Shown in pieces: positions 18,020-26,765 of a stretch of 51,298 nt of DNA; position 1 is the first letter of the stretch, and every line of letters starts with the position of its first letter. Source of the stretch: Gammaproteobacteria bacterium (GTDB lineage Bacteria > Pseudomonadota > Gammaproteobacteria > Enterobacterales > Alteromonadaceae); the NCBI GenBank assembly GCA_018222985.1, contig JAAEZG010000012.1, positions 1-51,298 of the forward strand, written 5' to 3'. A program made the position numbers and the translations under genes. The notes below the pieces were generated by a model. The model saw nothing but the letters and a program-made list of their open reading frames with translations, did no database searches and had not been told where the DNA came from.

Positions 18020-18685
18020 ATGCTAGATTTTGGGCAGCCTGGGCTGGCGGTATTTGATATGGACTCGACTTTAATTACAGTCGAATGCATTGATGAAATT
18101 GCGGGTCTTGTAGGACAAAAACAAAAAGTAAGTGCGGTAACTGAGCGTGCAATGCAAGGCGAGCTAGACTTTGCACAAAGCTTACGTGAGCGTGTAGCGT
18201 TGCTGGTCGGAGTTTCGGCAGGCGATTTACAGCAATTATTTGAGCCGTTGCCGCTAACGCCCGGAGCAGAGCAATTCATTAGCTGGCTGCATCAACGTGG
18301 GTGGCACACGGCCGTGGTTTCGGGCGGCTTCACTTGGTTTACTGATCAAGTGCAACAGCGTTTGAAGCTGCGCTTCGCACAGGCGAATACCTTATGTTGG
18401 CACAACGGCCGGCTTACGGGCAAAGTTGAGGAGCCCATTGTTGATGCGCAAGCGAAAGCAAATTATTTGAGATTGTGGGCGGAAGAGTTACATTTACCTT
18501 TGTACCAAACATTAGCCGTTGGCGACGGCGCCAATGATATTCCCATGCTGTCGGCAGCCGGCTTTGGCGTTGCATTTTGCGCGAAACCGGCAGTACAGCA
18601 ACAAGCAGATTTATCAATTAATGAACCTAATTTAATGGCAATCGCCCATTATTTTGAAGTACAGGCGTTAAACAACCATGGCTAA
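18020..18685 (+). CDS. serB: Phosphoserine phosphatase
   Basis: SerB performs the last step of serine synthesis. The HAD-family protein is 221 residues. Motif I is FDMDSTLI with the nucleophile Asp, then VECIDEIAG; motif II is VVSGGFTWF; motif III and IV are AKANYL and AVGDGANDIPML. It lacks the roughly 100-residue N-terminal domain of the 322-residue E. coli enzyme. I chose the ATG at 18020. The open frame extends back to 17879, but those codons do not resemble SerB and overlap smp. Its end overlaps radA by eight bases. Confidence 0.93.
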   Translation: MLDFGQPGLAVFDMDSTLITVECIDEIAGLVGQKQKVSAVTERAMQGELDFAQSLRERVALLVGVSAGDLQQLFEPLPLTPGAEQFISWLHQRGWHTAVVSGGFTWFTDQVQQRLKLRFAQANTLCWHNGRLTGKVEEPIVDAQAKANYLRLWAEELHLPLYQTLAVGDGANDIPMLSAAGFGVAFCAKPAVQQQADLSINEPNLMAIAHYFEVQALNNHG

Positions 18686-20039
18686 AGTGAAAACGGCATA
18701 TGTATGCAATGATTGTGGTGCTGACTTTGCACGTTGGTTGGGGCAGTGCCCAGAGTGCAAAGCTTGGAACACCATTACAGAAGTTCGACTAGGAAGCGTT
18801 AAGTCGGCTGCAGTTGAACGCCGCGGCTATGCGGGCGCAACGCAAGCTAAGGTTCAGACCTTAAACGAAGTGAATCTTGAAGAGCTACCGCGATTTAGTA
18901 GTAGCTTTACCGAGTTTGACCGCGTGCTTGGTGGTGGCATTGTGCCTGGTTCCGCCATTTTGATTGGTGGTTCGCCAGGGGCCGGGAAAAGTACACTATT
19001 GCTGCAAACCATGTGTCGGTTAGCTGAGTCTATGAGCGTTTTATATGTTACCGGCGAAGAGTCATTGCAACAGGTTGCCTTGCGTGCGCAACGACTGAAT
19101 TTACCGACCGATAAGCTGCGCATGCTGGCTGAAACTTCGGTTGAAACTATTTGTAATTTGGCCGACAAAGAAAAGCCGAAAGTTATGGTGATCGACTCGA
19201 TACAGGTGATGCATTTGGCTGATATTCAATCAGCACCTGGCAGTGTATCGCAAGTTCGTGAGTGCGCCGCTTTTTTGACGCGTTATGCCAAGCAAAATGG
19301 CGTTGCGATTGTCATGGTTGGTCATGTCACCAAAGACGGCTCGTTGGCAGGGCCCAAAGTACTAGAACATTGTATTGACTGCTCTATTTTGCTTGAGGGT
19401 GATGCAGACTCACGGTTTCGCACGCTGCGTGGACATAAAAACCGTTTTGGCCCAGCTAATGAATTAGGCGTATTTGCCATGACCGGGCATGGGTTAAAAG
19501 AAGTAACCAACCCTTCAGCTATATTTTTGCAGCGTGGCGAGCAGCATGGCAGTGGTTCTGTGGTTATGGTTATTTGGGAAGGAACACGACCATTATTAGT
19601 TGAGTTACAAGCGTTAGTTGATGCTAGCCAACTGGCGAACCCACGCCGCGTTGCGGTAGGTATGGAAACTACACGACTGGCGATGTTGTTAGCCGTTTTG
19701 CATCGTCATGGTGGCCTGCACATGTCAGATCAAGACGTTTTCGTCAACGTTGTTGGCGGAGTGCGAGTGATGGAAACGGGGGCTGACTTAGCCCTGCTTT
19801 TGGCAATTGTTTCAAGTTTTCGTGAACATGCACTGCCGCGTGAACTCATTGTCTTTGGCGAAGTAGGTTTATCTGGGGAAATTCGCCCTGTACAAAATGG
19901 TCAAGCCCGTTTACATGAAGCGGCCAAGCATGGCTTTACGCGCGCAATTGTACCGACAGCAAACAAACCGAAAGAGGCCATTGAAGGTATGCAAGTTATT
20001 GCTGTGAAGAGTTTGCAAGAGGCGTTGGACGCGCTGTGA
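18678..20039 (+). CDS. radA: DNA repair protein RadA (Sms)
   Basis: RadA is a RecA-like helicase that drives branch migration in recombination repair. The 453-residue protein has an N-terminal C4 zinc finger (Cys10, Cys13, Cys24, Cys27), a RecA-type ATPase with Walker A GGSPGAGKST and the RadA-specific KNRFG motif (in LRGHKNRFGPANELG), and a C-terminal Lon-like domain (VNVVGGVRVMETGADLALLLAI, GEVGLSGEIRPV). smp-serB-radA is the E. coli order. Its stop overlaps the next start as GTGA. Confidence 0.98.
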   Translation: MAKVKTAYVCNDCGADFARWLGQCPECKAWNTITEVRLGSVKSAAVERRGYAGATQAKVQTLNEVNLEELPRFSSSFTEFDRVLGGGIVPGSAILIGGSPGAGKSTLLLQTMCRLAESMSVLYVTGEESLQQVALRAQRLNLPTDKLRMLAETSVETICNLADKEKPKVMVIDSIQVMHLADIQSAPGSVSQVRECAAFLTRYAKQNGVAIVMVGHVTKDGSLAGPKVLEHCIDCSILLEGDADSRFRTLRGHKNRFGPANELGVFAMTGHGLKEVTNPSAIFLQRGEQHGSGSVVMVIWEGTRPLLVELQALVDASQLANPRRVAVGMETTRLAMLLAVLHRHGGLHMSDQDVFVNVVGGVRVMETGADLALLLAIVSSFREHALPRELIVFGEVGLSGEIRPVQNGQARLHEAAKHGFTRAIVPTANKPKEAIEGMQVIAVKSLQEALDAL

Positions 20040-20770
20040 CACCATGGCGCGTCAGTATATTGGTGCTGCTATTGTTCGTCGGTGCCAACGTTCAAGCTTC
20101 TACACGCATTGTGTCGCTAAACCCATGCTTTGACGAGTGGGTGCCCCAATGGTTACCGAGTACGCATGAGTTCATTGCAAGTGACCAACACGGCAACCGC
20201 TTAGAGCGCTTGCTTGCATTACAGCCTGATGTGATTCTCTATGGCACATACACGAATAGACGTTTAATAGCGGAACTCAAAAAAACCACGATAGCTATTG
20301 AAGTGGCTGAGCCTAATACCTGGCAGCAATGGCAAGAGACGTTAGTTGACCTTGGGCGGCAGTTGCACCTAGATAGTGAATTGGCTCAGTGGGCGAAGCA
20401 ACAACAACAGCAGCTGCGCGATGTCACTGTGTCGAATCAATCTATTTTGTTTGTTATGCCCAATCAATATAGTTGGGGAGAACATAGTTTTGCGGTGAAT
20501 TTGTTGCGCAGCTTTGGCGCCAGAACCCTGGTAACAGAAACACAGACCACGATACATCAAGTAACCCTTGAGCAATTAATTCATACCCAACCAGAGCGCG
20601 TGGTGCTAGATGGCTTTTCTGGCCACTATGCTCGCGCTAATGAATGGCTCTGGCATAATGCATTGCAACCGTGGTTAGCCAAGCGGCAATTGCGCCATAT
20701 TCCGACACCAGTGAGTGGGTGCCCGGCACAGCAAGCGGTTGGATTCTTCACTGAGGCAGCCAGTATATGA
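20036..20770 (+). CDS. btuF: Periplasmic substrate-binding protein of a BtuF/FecB-type ABC importer
   Basis: The 244-residue protein has a signal peptide (VSILVLLLFVGANVQA-S) followed by the helical-backbone receptor fold seen in vitamin B12, haem and siderophore binding proteins: RIVSLNPCFDEWV, ERLLALQPDVILYGTYT, and a terminal QAVGFFTEAAS. Translation starts at a GTG that overlaps the radA stop (GTGA); no ATG is available. It is coupled by ATGA to the permease gene. Cobalamin is a reasonable guess from family and size, but no TonB receptor, cobalamin gene or riboswitch lies nearby, so an iron chelate is possible. Confidence 0.75.
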   Translation: MTPWRVSILVLLLFVGANVQASTRIVSLNPCFDEWVPQWLPSTHEFIASDQHGNRLERLLALQPDVILYGTYTNRRLIAELKKTTIAIEVAEPNTWQQWQETLVDLGRQLHLDSELAQWAKQQQQQLRDVTVSNQSILFVMPNQYSWGEHSFAVNLLRSFGARTLVTETQTTIHQVTLEQLIHTQPERVVLDGFSGHYARANEWLWHNALQPWLAKRQLRHIPTPVSGCPAQQAVGFFTEAASI

Positions 20771-21726
20771 AGTGGGTACTTGCCATCGTCACAACGCTTT
20801 TGGTCATAATGTGGCACCTCGGTAGCGGCGGTGACAGTTGGAGTCTGTGGCCAAGCACGTCGTTAGATACGTATATTCTCGAGCAGATACGTATTCCTCG
20901 GCTGCTTCTTGCTACGGCTAATGGCATGGCATTGGGGGCCGCGGGAGCAATACTGCAGTTAATGTTGCGCAACCCGCTAGCAGAGCCAGGCATTACCGGT
21001 ATTTCTGGCGGCGCTGCGGTGGCCACAGTTGGTGCGCTGTATCTCGGCCAATTCAACCCCATTGGCTTGGCTTTGCCATTTATTGGCATGATGGGAGGGT
21101 TGTTCGCATTACTTTGTTTATGGTTGTTCGCTGGCCGTTACCCGCAGGGAATTCGCATTATTTTGGTTGGCGTGGCTCTGTCCGCCATATTTGGCGCCTT
21201 TATTGCCGTCGTGTTGAACCTTGCGCCGAATCCTTTTGCTTTTCAAGAATGGGCTTTATGGTTAATGGGCTCGGTGGCTAATCGCGGGTGGCCATATATC
21301 TGGCTAATAGCACCTGCACTATGCCTCAGCGCACTTATTGTGTGGTGGCAACGCAACTTTATTCAAGTACAAGTGTTTGATGAACAAACTGTAGAAACCA
21401 TGGGCTTTCATACATCGCGCAGTAAGTTTTTGTTGTTGCTTGCCGTTGCGTTACTTACTTCTGCTTCGGTCGTCAGTGCTGGTATTATCGGCTTTATTGG
21501 GCTTGTTGCCCCCCATTTGATTCGTTTACTGGGCATTCGACAGCCCTTAGCAATAGTTGCTGGCAGCACCTTTGCTGGCGCGGCGTTACTGGTTGGTGTG
21601 GATGCTTTGGTGAAAAGTATAGATACCCGCGTTGAGCTGCAATTAGGCGTAGTCATCGCCCTTATCGGTGCACCTTGGTTATTGGTGTTGCTTCTTAAGC
21701 AGCGAGGCTCTCATGCTGGAAATTAA
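20767..21726 (+). CDS. btuC: FecCD/BtuC-type ABC permease
   Basis: The 319-residue integral membrane protein has about ten hydrophobic segments. Family hallmarks are RIPRLLLATANGMALGAAGAILQLMLRNPLAEPGITGISGGA near the N-terminus, and the cytoplasmic coupling region GIIGFIGLVAPHLIRLLGI, which contacts the ATPase. Length fits BtuC (326). It is the middle gene of a translationally coupled three-gene importer: ATGA overlap before and 14-nt overlap after. Confidence 0.88.
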   Translation: MKWVLAIVTTLLVIMWHLGSGGDSWSLWPSTSLDTYILEQIRIPRLLLATANGMALGAAGAILQLMLRNPLAEPGITGISGGAAVATVGALYLGQFNPIGLALPFIGMMGGLFALLCLWLFAGRYPQGIRIILVGVALSAIFGAFIAVVLNLAPNPFAFQEWALWLMGSVANRGWPYIWLIAPALCLSALIVWWQRNFIQVQVFDEQTVETMGFHTSRSKFLLLLAVALLTSASVVSAGIIGFIGLVAPHLIRLLGIRQPLAIVAGSTFAGAALLVGVDALVKSIDTRVELQLGVVIALIGAPWLLVLLLKQRGSHAGN

Positions 21727-22459
21727 CGACGTATCAGTAGCAAACCGACTGCAACAGCTTAGAGTTGAAATTGCCTCAGGTCAGTTGGTGGGGGTTATTG
21801 GGCCAAACGGCGCGGGCAAATCCACCTTGCTGCAGGCACTCGCTGGAGTAACGCCAAGTTCGGCAGGTTGGATAGAGTTCAATCAAACCAATATCGATAA
21901 ATGTTCTGCGCATCGACGCCGGCAGCTGTTGTCGTACTTACCGCAGTATTCTAAATTTAGTGAGCCGGTCACCACATGCGACTTACTTAAACTAAGCCAA
22001 ATCAACCTGCAAGCAACACCTCAGCAACGCAAAGATTGGCGGACATCTGCCATCGCCAAGTTTCAGCTCGATGCCCTTCGGGGGCGCCCAGTCACAGAGC
22101 TTTCTGGCGGTGAGCAAAGGCGTGTGGCCATTGCCTGCATGGCGAGCTCAAATCGGCCCTTAATGCTGCTTGACGAACCGGTTTCTGGGCTCGATTTATA
22201 TCATCAATTAAGTACCATGGACTGGCTGAAGAGCTGCGCTCAGCAGGGTGCCACCGTACTTATTGCCATTCATGACTTGGCATTGGCTGCACAGTATTGT
22301 GACCATTTGTTGTTGCTAAACAAGGGGCAGCAGTTGGCTTTTGGTAGCCCAAGTGAGGTGCTTAGCGACACTAACTTGGCTAGCGCGTTCCAAGTTAGTG
22401 TCGATTGGTTGTGTCATGCCAAGGGCGTTGCCATGCTCACACGTCGGCTGGACAATTAG
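21713..22459 (+). CDS. btuD: ABC importer ATPase, BtuD/FecE type
   Basis: The 248-residue nucleotide-binding subunit has Walker A GPNGAGKST, a Q-loop (YLPQYSK), signature LSGGEQRR, Walker B LMLLDEP and a switch His (AIHDLAL). It energises the BtuC-like permease. The start at 21713 gives the usual N-terminus (MLEINDVSV). A 15-codon upstream extension would be embedded in the permease gene and is unlikely. The 3' end overlaps the convergent S41 gene by four bases. Confidence 0.9.
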   Translation: MLEINDVSVANRLQQLRVEIASGQLVGVIGPNGAGKSTLLQALAGVTPSSAGWIEFNQTNIDKCSAHRRRQLLSYLPQYSKFSEPVTTCDLLKLSQINLQATPQQRKDWRTSAIAKFQLDALRGRPVTELSGGEQRRVAIACMASSNRPLMLLDEPVSGLDLYHQLSTMDWLKSCAQQGATVLIAIHDLALAAQYCDHLLLLNKGQQLAFGSPSEVLSDTNLASAFQVSVDWLCHAKGVAMLTRRLDN

Positions 22460-23775
22460 TGCTCTGAGCGCCAAAGGTCAGCAAGATTTTTCGGTTTGAA
22501 TCCTTTCTCTTTAACTGATCTACTTTGGCTTGTTGTGCCGCTATCAAGCGCCATTGCAACAGGTTGACACTGGTTGTAAACCATATGATAAGCAGCCGCT
22601 TGCAACATCGGGTCGTCAGGTGATGCCCAATCGCCCATGAGCTCGTCGCTTGCGGAACAGTTAGGCGCTAAGCCGTCAAAGTAGCGCCCTTGATCAAGCG
22701 CGTTTACTGTTTCGAAATTGACTACGAAGGTACGTTTATCACATAACTGTTCAGGCACTTGGCCGACGGGCTTGCCACAGGTTGGTTCACCAATAACAAC
22801 AACGTCGACAAATGGGTCTAGCGAGTTAATCAGCAGTTCAGACGAAGAGCAGCTCGACGCCGTGGTGAGTATATAAACACGACTTAAATTAAGCTGACGA
22901 ACACCTTCATATAATTGAAACTGCTCGATGAAGTTCATATCGGTGTTGTTGTTATTAAACAAATACTTGGTAAACACTTCACCCATAACATTGTTACCAG
23001 CAGCTTGTGTTGCTGCTTGGTTGGCATAACGGGTTAAGCCACCGGTGTTGTAGCGCACGTCAATAATCAGTTCATCAACACCAGTAAACTGGCTGTAGGC
23101 GTCATTCAAGTCACTGCCTGTGCGGTTAATAAAAGTGTTCAATACATAGTAACCAACGTCACGGCCGTTCACGTTCAGTACTTCGGCAGCCAATACCGTA
23201 TTCGTTTCCACAACCTCTTTGCTTACCGCTAGGGTATAACTGACGCCTTGCATATCGCGCCAGGTTAGCTCAAGTGTAAGTCCCTCGTTGGCAGGGCCTA
23301 AGGCTTCATTGTAGCGACCTTGCTGTAACAGTGATTGAACCGACTCGCCATTAATGTGGGTCAATTCGTCCGAGCGTTTAATACCGGCTAAATCGGCAGG
23401 TGAATTCGCATAAACATAATTAATGAATACTTGATCACCAACCAACCGTGAACTAAAGCCAAACCCGATATATTCAGCGCTGACAAAACGGCTTTGATAT
23501 TCTTCTTCGGTCAAAATAAAGCTGTAGCGATCTTCTGGAACCACCAAAGCATCAAGCAACTGATACACATTGGCATAGTTACCTGGGTTCACGTTGCTTG
23601 GCATGTCTTCGTTCCAGAAATAGTTTTCACTCATATAGTCGTAAAACTGATTGAGTTCATCTGCAGTGCTGCACTGACCTAACAGCGGTGGCGGGGTGTC
23701 GCTGTCGCTATAGCAACCAACGACCAATAAACTTGCGCCGACGACAGGTAATGCAAACTTTCGAAGTGATTTCAT
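22456..23775 (-). CDS. S41-family (C-terminal processing-like) peptidase, predicted lipoprotein
   Basis: The 439-residue precursor has a lipoprotein signal (LLVVGC, Cys21). A short helical region (YDYMSENYFWNEDMP) is followed by a PDZ-like domain (YIGFGF...ANSPADLAGIKRSDELTHING), then the S41 catalytic core with DVRYNTGG and TTASSCSSSELL, where the serine three residues before the Glu is the expected nucleophile. This is the small lipoprotein branch found in marine gammaproteobacteria rather than Prc/CtpA. Substrate is unknown. It has its own promoter region shared with divergent nagZ. Confidence 0.85.
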   Translation of the reverse strand: MKSLRKFALPVVGASLLVVGCYSDSDTPPPLLGQCSTADELNQFYDYMSENYFWNEDMPSNVNPGNYANVYQLLDALVVPEDRYSFILTEEEYQSRFVSAEYIGFGFSSRLVGDQVFINYVYANSPADLAGIKRSDELTHINGESVQSLLQQGRYNEALGPANEGLTLELTWRDMQGVSYTLAVSKEVVETNTVLAAEVLNVNGRDVGYYVLNTFINRTGSDLNDAYSQFTGVDELIIDVRYNTGGLTRYANQAATQAAGNNVMGEVFTKYLFNNNNTDMNFIEQFQLYEGVRQLNLSRVYILTTASSCSSSELLINSLDPFVDVVVIGEPTCGKPVGQVPEQLCDKRTFVVNFETVNALDQGRYFDGLAPNCSASDELMGDWASPDDPMLQAAAYHMVYNQCQPVAMALDSGTTSQSRSVKEKGFKPKNLADLWRSEH

Positions 23776-23911
23776 AGGAAGTATCTCTCACAACCAAGGG
23801 TACTTAGTTATAAAGATGACAGGTTTTTACTTAATCGCCAAACTTTCCCTAGTGACGCCTGCAAGGAATTTTGGCACACTGCCAGCCAGATTCATTTCAT
23901 GAGATTGATGT

Positions 23912-24931
23912 ATGACTGCTGTAATGATTGACTTATCAGGGTTTGAGCTCACTGCAGAGGAGCGCGAATTGTTGGCGCATCCAGCGGTTGGTGGCGTTAT
24001 TTTTTTTAGTCGTAATTATCACGACCCTGAACAACTCATGGAACTCGTGCGACAAACCAGAGCAGCAGCGCGTAACCCTTTAATCTTGGCTGTTGATCAT
24101 GAGGGAGGGCGCGTACAGCGATTTCGTGATGGCTTTAGCGCTATTCCGGCCATGGCTGATATTCTCAAACAGGCCGCTAACGACGATGAGGCTCTGCATT
24201 ATGCGCAAGAGCTAGGCTGGCTAATGGCGGCGGAAGTTTTAGCCATGGATATCGATTTAAGTTTTGCGCCAGTTCTTGATGTGAATGGCATCAGTGAAGT
24301 GATTGGCGACCGTGCCTTTGCAACAGATGCGGCTGACATCATTCCGGTTGCACGTGCGTTTATTCGAGGCATGCACCAAGCTGGTATGAAGGCAACGGGT
24401 AAACACTTTCCGGGTCATGGTTCGGTTCGTGCCGACTCACATTTTGAAATTCCTATTGATGAACGTAGTTGGGATGAGATTCGCGACATTGACTTACCGC
24501 CGTTTGTTGAACTTGCGACCTGTATCGATGCTGTGATGCCCGCACATGTTATATACCCAGCCGTTGACGATAAGCCAGCGGGGTTCTCGAGCTATTGGCT
24601 GCAAGACATACTGCGCGCCCAGTTGCAGTTTAAAGGCGTAATTTTTAGCGATGATTTAGGCATGGCTGGCGCCACGGTGGCCGGGTCGATGACTGAGCGC
24701 GCGCATGCCGCTCTCGACGCTGGTTGCGATATGGTACTGGTTTGTAATGACCGCGCTGGCGCAGTGGAAGTCATAGAAGCGCTTGAGTCACGAGTTAGCG
24801 AGTCAAACAAGCAAAACACCAAATGCTATGAATTATTAGCCAAACCCGCTGGCATGACGCGCTCGGTGTTGCGCAACCATCCACGTTGGCACGCCGCTCA
24901 AGGTATTTTGCAAAAACTCGCCGCGCGCTAA
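23912..24931 (+). CDS. nagZ: Beta-N-acetylhexosaminidase NagZ (peptidoglycan recycling)
   Basis: NagZ removes N-acetylglucosamine from anhydro-muropeptides in the cytoplasm. It is a GH3 enzyme of 339 residues (E. coli 341). Visible motifs are VDHEGGRVQRF, the flexible acid/base loop KHFPGHGSVRADSH (Asp-His dyad), and the nucleophile Asp in IFSDDLGMAGA. No signal peptide is present, as expected. The muropeptides it makes act as beta-lactamase inducers in some bacteria. No recycling partner is adjacent. Confidence 0.96.
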   Translation: MTAVMIDLSGFELTAEERELLAHPAVGGVIFFSRNYHDPEQLMELVRQTRAAARNPLILAVDHEGGRVQRFRDGFSAIPAMADILKQAANDDEALHYAQELGWLMAAEVLAMDIDLSFAPVLDVNGISEVIGDRAFATDAADIIPVARAFIRGMHQAGMKATGKHFPGHGSVRADSHFEIPIDERSWDEIRDIDLPPFVELATCIDAVMPAHVIYPAVDDKPAGFSSYWLQDILRAQLQFKGVIFSDDLGMAGATVAGSMTERAHAALDAGCDMVLVCNDRAGAVEVIEALESRVSESNKQNTKCYELLAKPAGMTRSVLRNHPRWHAAQGILQKLAAR

Positions 24932-24948
24932 GTCGCGGCGAATTTGTT
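24912..24948. terminator. Bidirectional terminator between nagZ and queC
   Basis: CGCCGCG (24919-24925) and CGCGGCG (24934-24940) pair around an 8-nt loop. On the plus strand the stem is followed by AATTTGTTTG. Read on the minus strand it is followed by AGTTTTTG, a better U-tract, so it probably works best for queC. It includes the last codons of nagZ. Confidence 0.65.
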
Positions 24949-24957
24949 TGTTGGTGT

Positions 24958-25611
24958 TTACTCGTAAGGCAGTGGGTCGGTTTGTTGATTAGCGGCAAAT
25001 GCTTCAAGCCGTTCCATACACGCGCCACATTTACCACAGGCTTTTTCACGCCCGTTATAGCAGGTCCAAGTTTGGCTATAATCAAGTCTCATCGCCAGAC
25101 CAGCGGCAAGGATCTCTGCTTTATCATTGCGTAAAAAAGGCACTTCGATGCGAACCGGTTCATAGTTAGCAATTAAGCTCACGTCGTTCATTTTTTCAAC
25201 AAACTCGGGGCGGCAATCTGGGTAAATAGCATGGTCACCTGAATGTGCGCCATAATAGACCGCATCAGCGCCAATGCTTACCGCGTACCCAATAGCGAGC
25301 GAAAGTAAAATCATATTTCGATTTGGCACCACGGTAGACTGCATCGATTCGGCTTCGTAATGGCCTTCTGGAATATCAATATCTGAGGTCAGCGAGCTGC
25401 CCGCGAGCAGGCTATTTATTGCGGTAATATCGACGACCTTATGCGGAATATTAAGTGACGTACAGACATTTGCCGCTGCGTCGAGTTCGCGAACATGGCG
25501 CTGGCCATAATTAAAACTCAAGGCATAAACCTCATGACCGTTCTTTATGGCATGGTTTAAGACAGTGAATGAGTCCATACCGCCAGAGTAAATAACGACA
25601 ACTTTTGCCAT
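24958..25611 (-). CDS. queC: 7-cyano-7-deazaguanine synthase (preQ0 synthase)
   Basis: QueC converts 7-carboxy-7-deazaguanine to preQ0 with ATP and ammonia, a step in queuosine synthesis. The 217-residue protein has the PP-loop SGGMDS at the N-terminus, [17 protein letters not shown] in the middle, and the zinc site in the C-terminal stretch [20 protein letters not shown]. It is divergent from queE, whose product makes its substrate. Confidence 0.96.
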   Translation of the reverse strand: MAKVVVIYSGGMDSFTVLNHAIKNGHEVYALSFNYGQRHVRELDAAANVCTSLNIPHKVVDITAINSLLAGSSLTSDIDIPEGHYEAESMQSTVVPNRNMILLSLAIGYAVSIGADAVYYGAHSGDHAIYPDCRPEFVEKMNDVSLIANYEPVRIEVPFLRNDKAEILAAGLAMRLDYSQTWTCYNGREKACGKCGACMERLEAFAANQQTDPLPYE

Positions 25612-25706
25612 CTATCGATCCTTTTTTACCGAAAACTACGCTAAAATAGCCACTTTTGAAGTGCCTTATTGTAGCGCAAAAGCCAAAAAAATTGTTGGAG
25701 AAGATC

Positions 25707-26384
25707 ATTACCACCCTGTACCCAATTAACGAGGTTTTTCAGACCATTCAAGGTGAAGGCGTATTCACCGGCGTGCCTGCGCTGTTTATTCGGCTGCAAG
25801 GGTGCCCGGTAGGCTGTCCTTGGTGTGATACTCAGCACACGTGGGAACACAAACCTGAAGATGAAGTTTCCATAACGGCTGTGGTTGAGAAAAAAGCCCC
25901 GAGTTCAGCATGGGCCGAGGTCACGGCAAACCAATTGCTGAGTCTATTTGAACAACGCGGGTATACCGCTCGCCATGTTGTCATCACCGGTGGTGAGCCA
26001 GCTATGTATGACTTGCGGCCACTTGGCGAAGCATTAGAGCAAGCCGGCTATCAATTGCAAATTGAAACCAGTGGTACCTTTGAAATTCGCACAACCGATA
26101 AAACATGGGTGACTGTTTCACCCAAGCTAGATATGCCAGGTGGGTATTTAGTGCGCCCAGACTGTATGAAACGAGCGAACGAAATCAAATATCCTGTGGC
26201 GATGCAAAAGCACATAGATCAGTTTGATAAACTCTTACGTTCTTGTCCGCCGAGCTCAAGCGCGGTTATTGCTTTGCAGCCTATTAGTCAGCGTCCGCGA
26301 GCAACAGAGCTTGCGATGCGTGTGTGTATCGAACGTAATTGGCGTCTTTCGGTGCAGTTACACAAGTATCTGAATATTGAGTAG
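25707..26384 (+). CDS. queE: 7-carboxy-7-deazaguanine synthase QueE, probable ATT start
   Basis: QueE is a radical SAM enzyme that contracts the pterin ring to give 7-carboxy-7-deazaguanine. The protein has the non-standard cluster motif of the family in RLQGCPVGCPWCDTQHTW, ITGGEPAMYDL, and a C-terminus ending VQLHKYLNIE. No in-frame ATG or GTG precedes the conserved YPINEVFQTIQGEG. The only well-placed ribosome-binding site, TTGGAGAAG (25695-25703), points to ATT at 25707, giving about 225 residues beginning M-T-T-L-Y-P. TTG codons at 25656, 25692 or 25695 are alternatives with little or no Shine-Dalgarno support. Function is sure; the start is inferred. Confidence 0.93.
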   Translation: MTTLYPINEVFQTIQGEGVFTGVPALFIRLQGCPVGCPWCDTQHTWEHKPEDEVSITAVVEKKAPSSAWAEVTANQLLSLFEQRGYTARHVVITGGEPAMYDLRPLGEALEQAGYQLQIETSGTFEIRTTDKTWVTVSPKLDMPGGYLVRPDCMKRANEIKYPVAMQKHIDQFDKLLRSCPPSSSAVIALQPISQRPRATELAMRVCIERNWRLSVQLHKYLNIE

Positions 26385-26430
26385 GTAAACACCCAAGCTT
26401 CAAAAACCTCAGTTTTTCCCTTTCTATACT

Positions 26431-26462
26431 GAGCTTCCATTGTTCATCGCAAGAGGAAGCTC
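26431..26462 (+). promoter_or_regulatory. Hairpin covering the ribosome-binding site of the Flp-like pilin gene
   Basis: GAGCTTCC (26431-26438) is a perfect complement of GGAAGCTC (26455-26462), with a 16-nt loop. The 3' arm holds most of the Shine-Dalgarno sequence (AGAGGAAG), two bases before the ATG at 26465. If folded in the mRNA it would limit pilin translation. A -10-like TATACT lies at 26425-26430 without a clear -35; a transcript from it would begin near 26437 and lose part of the 5' arm, so the hairpin matters only if transcription starts further upstream. Confidence 0.45.
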
Positions 26463-26464
26463 TT

Positions 26465-26764
26465 ATGTTTCAGCGTCAATCAGTTCGTTTTCGTACTTTT
26501 TCTGCAGCCTGTAGCCAACAAGGGCAGGGCATGACTGAGTACATTATCATTGTGGCATTGATCGCGGTTGCAGCCATTGGCGTTTACTCCATGCTGGGCA
26601 AAACCGTGCGAGGGCAAGTTGCCGGTATCGCCAGTGAAATTACCGGGCAAAGTTCGGCCGATCAATTAACCAGCGCACGAGCGGCTGCACGTCGCGCCCA
26701 AACTATGGGGCGACAAGATGTGAACCTAGGCAACTACGATGAAGTTACTGACTCGGGGAACTAA
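26465..26764 (+). CDS. Flp-like type IVb prepilin, first gene of the Tad-type pilus locus
   Basis: The 99-residue protein has a basic leader, a likely cleavage site after Gly20, and a hydrophobic stretch QGMTEYIIIVALIAVAAIGV with Glu at position +5, the hallmark of type IV prepilins. A hydrophilic tail of about 50 residues follows. This is longer than classical Flp pilins but of the same design. It opens the pilus cluster with a good ribosome-binding site (AGAGGAAG). It is the best candidate for the major pilin; another of the prepilin-like genes here could fill that role. Confidence 0.8.
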   Translation: MFQRQSVRFRTFSAACSQQGQGMTEYIIIVALIAVAAIGVYSMLGKTVRGQVAGIASEITGQSSADQLTSARAAARRAQTMGRQDVNLGNYDEVTDSGN

Positions 26765-26765
26765 A

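Noticed and set aside
18678..20039. Lost zinc finger or intein in radA
   Set aside because: All four cysteines, Walker motifs and the Lon-like domain are intact and length is normal.
19990..20040. Cobalamin riboswitch before the BtuFCD-type genes
   Set aside because: There is no leader at all: the start codon overlaps the radA stop.
25612..25706. preQ1 riboswitch before queE
   Set aside because: The region has CTAC/GTAG words but I could not build the compact H-type pseudoknot or the conserved A-rich tail; the queC/queE arrangement alone is no evidence.
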